Positions 8,062 through 10,739 of a DNA stretch of 10,739 nt are shown here, piece after piece. The notes below the pieces were generated by a model, which ran no database searches, was not told the DNA's origin, and saw only the letters and a program-made list of their open reading frames with translations. The first letter of the stretch is position 1; each line of letters starts with the position of its first letter. Where the stretch lies: the NCBI GenBank assembly GCA_002726335.1, contig PBSR01000204.1, forward strand, positions 1 through 10,739. The letters run 5' to 3'. Made by a program: the position numbers and the translations under genes. Source of the DNA: Gemmatimonadaceae bacterium (GTDB lineage: Bacteria; Latescibacterota; UBA2968; UBA8231).

Positions 8062-10739
8062 CTACAGTCCTGCCAGGATCGTCAGGAAACTCGTCGTCTC
8101 GGTGGTGCGCTCGCTCCGTTTGGCAAACGACCCATCCGTACGTTGACGGATCAGCTCCGTCGCGATGCTCCCGTAGCGCAGACCGATCTGTGTCGTCAGC
8201 CGGTAGCCGAGATAATCCGATGTGTTGCTCAGCTGCACGGCGAGAGTAACGCTGGACAGATCCCCCGTCTCCTGGGTCAACCCCAGGTCGAGCATCTCGT
8301 CCTCGTCCTGCACCAGTTCCCTTTGCCAGAGCAGCTCCAGACCTCCCTGCAGCAGCGTGTGGCTGAAGACCGGCAACTGCGTCAGCAGGATGCCCATCCC
8401 TGTCCACTGCTGGCGCTTGTCTTCCTCCCGACGGAAGGGTGTCTGTCGGAAGTACTCACTCTTGACTCGAGGTCGAAGATTCAGGCTCCCTGCATCGAAG
8501 CTGTAATCCACCTTGTTGATCAGTCCGGTGAAGCTGGAGTTGCCGCGCAGGCTGCGACCATCCGGATCGCGAGGATCGTCATCCATCTGATGGTAGATCT
8601 CGTGCTTGAGGATGTTGTCGATCTCCAGACCGGCAATGCCGGTATAGTCGAGACCGATCCACAGTGTGTTGATCCAGGTATCCTGGGCCGGCAGCAGGTC
8701 GTCGATAACGGGACGGGTGACGGCGTTCTCGTCGATATTCGCCGAGGCGGGACGGCGCACGTCGGGTATCGTATCCTCAGCCCGCTTCGCCATGTCGAAG
8801 ATGCGCAGGCGGCCGAGTGTCGGGTGGCTCCGATCGAAGGTGAACATCGCGTAGTTCACGCGGCTGTGGCGATCGTCGGAGAGCATGCTTTCGTCGGTGC
8901 GCCCTACAGTCAGCCTTGCTTCCGGATGTACGTGGACACCGACGTAGCTGTTGTAGCCCTCACGGTCGGCCTTGTAGGGATAGTCAGGCAGGTCGTCGTC
9001 TTCGTAGCGATCGATCCACGCGTTGTTGTTCATATCGATCCCGAAGAGGAACTCCGGTCGGTCCGTGGCAAACCGCAGAAAGGGCTCGTCATAGTCTGGA
9101 ATCACGTTCGAGACACGGCCATTGTCGTTCTGGTTGAAGTCGTTGATGAAGTCGTTATTGGCGTCGAAGCCGGGGAAGATCGCCGGGTCGCTCGTCTGGT
9201 TCGCACGAAACCAGTCGGGCAGGCGATCCTGATCGTCGTTGTCGTCGACGAACTCGAACAGACTGCGCTGGGCGTTGTCGTACTGGACAGTGCCGTTCTC
9301 GGCCACGATGTACGACGTGGTCGAATACAGAGGATCGATCGAGTACGCCTCACCATAGCCGAAGAAGGGATACGTCGACCGGGTCAGGTTCATCATCCAC
9401 GCGTCGGACCGCTCCGACGAGATCTTGTGCTGCTTGCCGGCATTGAACAGGGCGGCATTGGGGTACTGGGCGTAGCGCTTGTTGCGGTTCCACTCACCGT
9501 AGAAGTCAAAGCCGGCGATCCGCGTGCCTTCGATCGTGAAGCCGGTGATGAGATTCGCCGTGGGTAGACCGTAGTCGAAGCGCACACTTTGCAGGTTTGA
9601 TACGTCCTTGACGTTTCCGTCGGCCCGTTTGATGATGATGAAGGCCGGTCGGCTGTTGTCGATGATCTCTGCCGTCAGAGGTGGTGACGGCTGGGCCCGC
9701 TGGCCCTCCTGGCGGTCGGACCAGATGGCCACCCGATAGTCGTTGCCGAGGATGTAGTCGAAGTCGACGGAGACGATCTCCGTCGGGTTCGGCCCCGTGT
9801 ACGCCGGGTCGCTGAAGTCATAGTTGAGGATGATCCGCTCTGTTCCATCGGCGGCCAGGAAGCCGGAACGCTCGAAGCCGCCGAAGATGATGGGCCACTC
9901 GGATCCGGGCCGTGCAACATCGGCGAGGCGCTGGGTGGTCTCCTGACCGGTCTCGAAGTTGCGGCTCTTGATGATCACATCGTGGGCGAACAGGGCGGCG
10001 CCCCCTTCGCCATCCTCCGGCGAATCATCGCTCAACACGACGGCGATCGCCGTCAACGGCGCCGCGGACTGGCCAGTCGTCAGGTTGCCGGCGATGGGGT
10101 CGCCGGTGAACAGATCGAGATTGGTGTTGGCGTTGCGGGCATCAACCAGGGTGCCACCGACCGTGATGAAGTCGCCCACCTGGGCGGTCATGCGTCCGCC
10201 CACGAAACTCGTCGAGTTGGTCTGCGCCGCCGGCTCGAAGGTCTCACGATTGACGGGATCATCGATCCGCGAGGCGAGCAGTGTCGCCTGGTAGCGATCC
10301 GAAGCGAAGTCGATCTGCACGCCGCTGAAAGCCGGCTTGGAGAAGGTCAGTGGTGTCAGCGTCGAGCGGATCCGGTTGCCCACGGTGATGGCATAACTGT
10401 ATTGCCCCTTCGTGTCGCCACTGACGGTGACGGCACTGAACCAGCCGCCGAAGTTGGAGCCCTTGAAGATGCTGCTGCCTTCCTGCTGTGGCTGGGCCTG
10501 CCGCCAGTCATATAACAACCAGCCGCGATTGATGAAGTTGCCGTAGACATCGTAGAAGTAGTCGCCTTCCAGCACTGTGTTGACGTAGCGCTCGTAGTTG
10601 TCTTCGGGCCGGGCGTAGTTGGAGTACTCCCACTGGCGCCAGCCGTACTCGGCGTAGAGCTCTTGCGGCACATGCCACTTCTTCACCGATGGGTCGAGGG
10701 CGCCGAACATCACACCCGGACCGACGGGTGAGAAGTCGA
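8062..10739 (-). CDS. Exported calcium-motif protein, predicted outer-membrane beta-barrel (paralogue 1, 5' end cut)
   Basis: The reading frame stays open to the window edge, so the start is missing. By alignment with the downstream paralogue about 43 residues, including the expected signal peptide, lie outside. GTG at 10713 and ATG at 10710 are internal codons, since the conserved stretch already begins before them ('GVMFGALDP' against 'NVMMEALDP'). Numbering from 10713, shared motifs are 'YFYDVYGNFINRGW' (52-65) then 'LYDWRQ', 'DDSPEDGEGGAA' (229-240) and 'FDYGLPTAN' (379-387). The acidic loops are 'DDNDDQDRLPD' (490-500), 'DANNDFINDFNQ' (517-528) and 'DMNNNAWIDRYE' (560-571). The last ~300 residues resemble beta-barrel strands, for example 'YLGYRLTTQIGLRY' (834-847). 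I recognise no named family. Calcium binding and outer-membrane location are inferences from motif spacing and residue pattern. Confidence 0.88.
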   Translation of the reverse strand, partial: DFSPVGPGVMFGALDPSVKKWHVPQELYAEYGWRQWEYSNYARPEDNYERYVNTVLEGDYFYDVYGNFINRGWLLYDWRQAQPQQEGSSIFKGSNFGGWFSAVTVSGDTKGQYSYAITVGNRIRSTLTPLTFSKPAFSGVQIDFASDRYQATLLASRIDDPVNRETFEPAAQTNSTSFVGGRMTAQVGDFITVGGTLVDARNANTNLDLFTGDPIAGNLTTGQSAAPLTAIAVVLSDDSPEDGEGGAALFAHDVIIKSRNFETGQETTQRLADVARPGSEWPIIFGGFERSGFLAADGTERIILNYDFSDPAYTGPNPTEIVSVDFDYILGNDYRVAIWSDRQEGQRAQPSPPLTAEIIDNSRPAFIIIKRADGNVKDVSNLQSVRFDYGLPTANLITGFTIEGTRIAGFDFYGEWNRNKRYAQYPNAALFNAGKQHKISSERSDAWMMNLTRSTYPFFGYGEAYSIDPLYSTTSYIVAENGTVQYDNAQRSLFEFVDDNDDQDRLPDWFRANQTSDPAIFPGFDANNDFINDFNQNDNGRVSNVIPDYDEPFLRFATDRPEFLFGIDMNNNAWIDRYEDDDLPDYPYKADREGYNSYVGVHVHPEARLTVGRTDESMLSDDRHSRVNYAMFTFDRSHPTLGRLRIFDMAKRAEDTIPDVRRPASANIDENAVTRPVIDDLLPAQDTWINTLWIGLDYTGIAGLEIDNILKHEIYHQMDDDPRDPDGRSLRGNSSFTGLINKVDYSFDAGSLNLRPRVKSEYFRQTPFRREEDKRQQWTGMGILLTQLPVFSHTLLQGGLELLWQRELVQDEDEMLDLGLTQETGDLSSVTLAVQLSNTSDYLGYRLTTQIGLRYGSIATELIRQRTDGSFAKRSERTTETTSFLTILAGL
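8068..8071 (-). promoter_or_regulatory. Ribosome binding site at a coupled stop/start junction
   Basis: AGGA on the minus strand lies inside the last codons of the upstream paralogue, 7 bases before the ATG at 8060. The junction reads TAGCATG, with a single base between stop and start, the usual layout for translational coupling. The site favours this ATG over the in-frame ATG three codons later, which has no such motif. Confidence 0.65.

Noticed and set aside
7987..9567. A long open frame (526 codons) on the plus strand across the paralogue junction
   Set aside because: It runs antisense to both calcium-motif genes, whose minus-strand frames share collinear motifs with each other; the plus-strand product shows only Val/Ile/Asp-rich shadow sequence.
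10708..10713. GTG/ATG as the start of the upstream paralogue
   Set aside because: The frame is open to the window edge, and residues just before these codons align with residues ~44-52 of the downstream paralogue, which follow its signal peptide. These codons are internal.

Overview
The window holds five protein-coding genes, all on the minus strand, so the direction of reading is from the right edge to the left. GC content is high, gaps are short, and I see no RNA gene, mobile element, CRISPR array or convincing terminator. The DUF362 protein ends in a 'YPNPFNP' FlgD/T9SS-type C-terminal domain. That domain, together with large calcium-motif envelope proteins, points to a Gram-negative member of the FCB superphylum or a related candidate phylum (Latescibacteria, Eisenbacteria or Krumholzibacteria type). 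This placement is inferred from protein character only.

Right half (5094-10739): two tandem genes encode large, exported, paralogous proteins of no family I can name. The upstream copy is cut by the window edge. They share collinear motifs, a cluster of EF-hand/thrombospondin-3-like calcium loops, and a C-terminal region of alternating residues that suggests an outer-membrane beta-barrel. The stop of the first and the start of the second are one base apart, so they are almost certainly co-translated.

Middle (2304-4995): after a 98-base gap comes a cytoplasmic protein of 612 residues. It looks like an (alpha/alpha)-toroid, as found in glycoside hydrolases, lyases and epimerases, and starts at TTG. 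An aldo/keto reductase homologue follows 34 bases later and appears to have lost all four catalytic residues. The two probably form an operon, perhaps for sugar handling, but the substrate cannot be read from the sequence.

Left part (167-2119): a membrane-anchored DUF362 protein with a C-terminal FlgD/T9SS-like domain. It is separated from the reductase by 184 bases (2120-2303), where I see no clear promoter or terminator and which may hold its own promoter. Bases 1-166 lie downstream of this gene and show no gene; a few short inverted repeats there lack a T-tract.

The strongest candidates for undescribed biology are the paralogous calcium-motif envelope pair and the catalytically dead-looking reductase paired with an unknown toroid protein.
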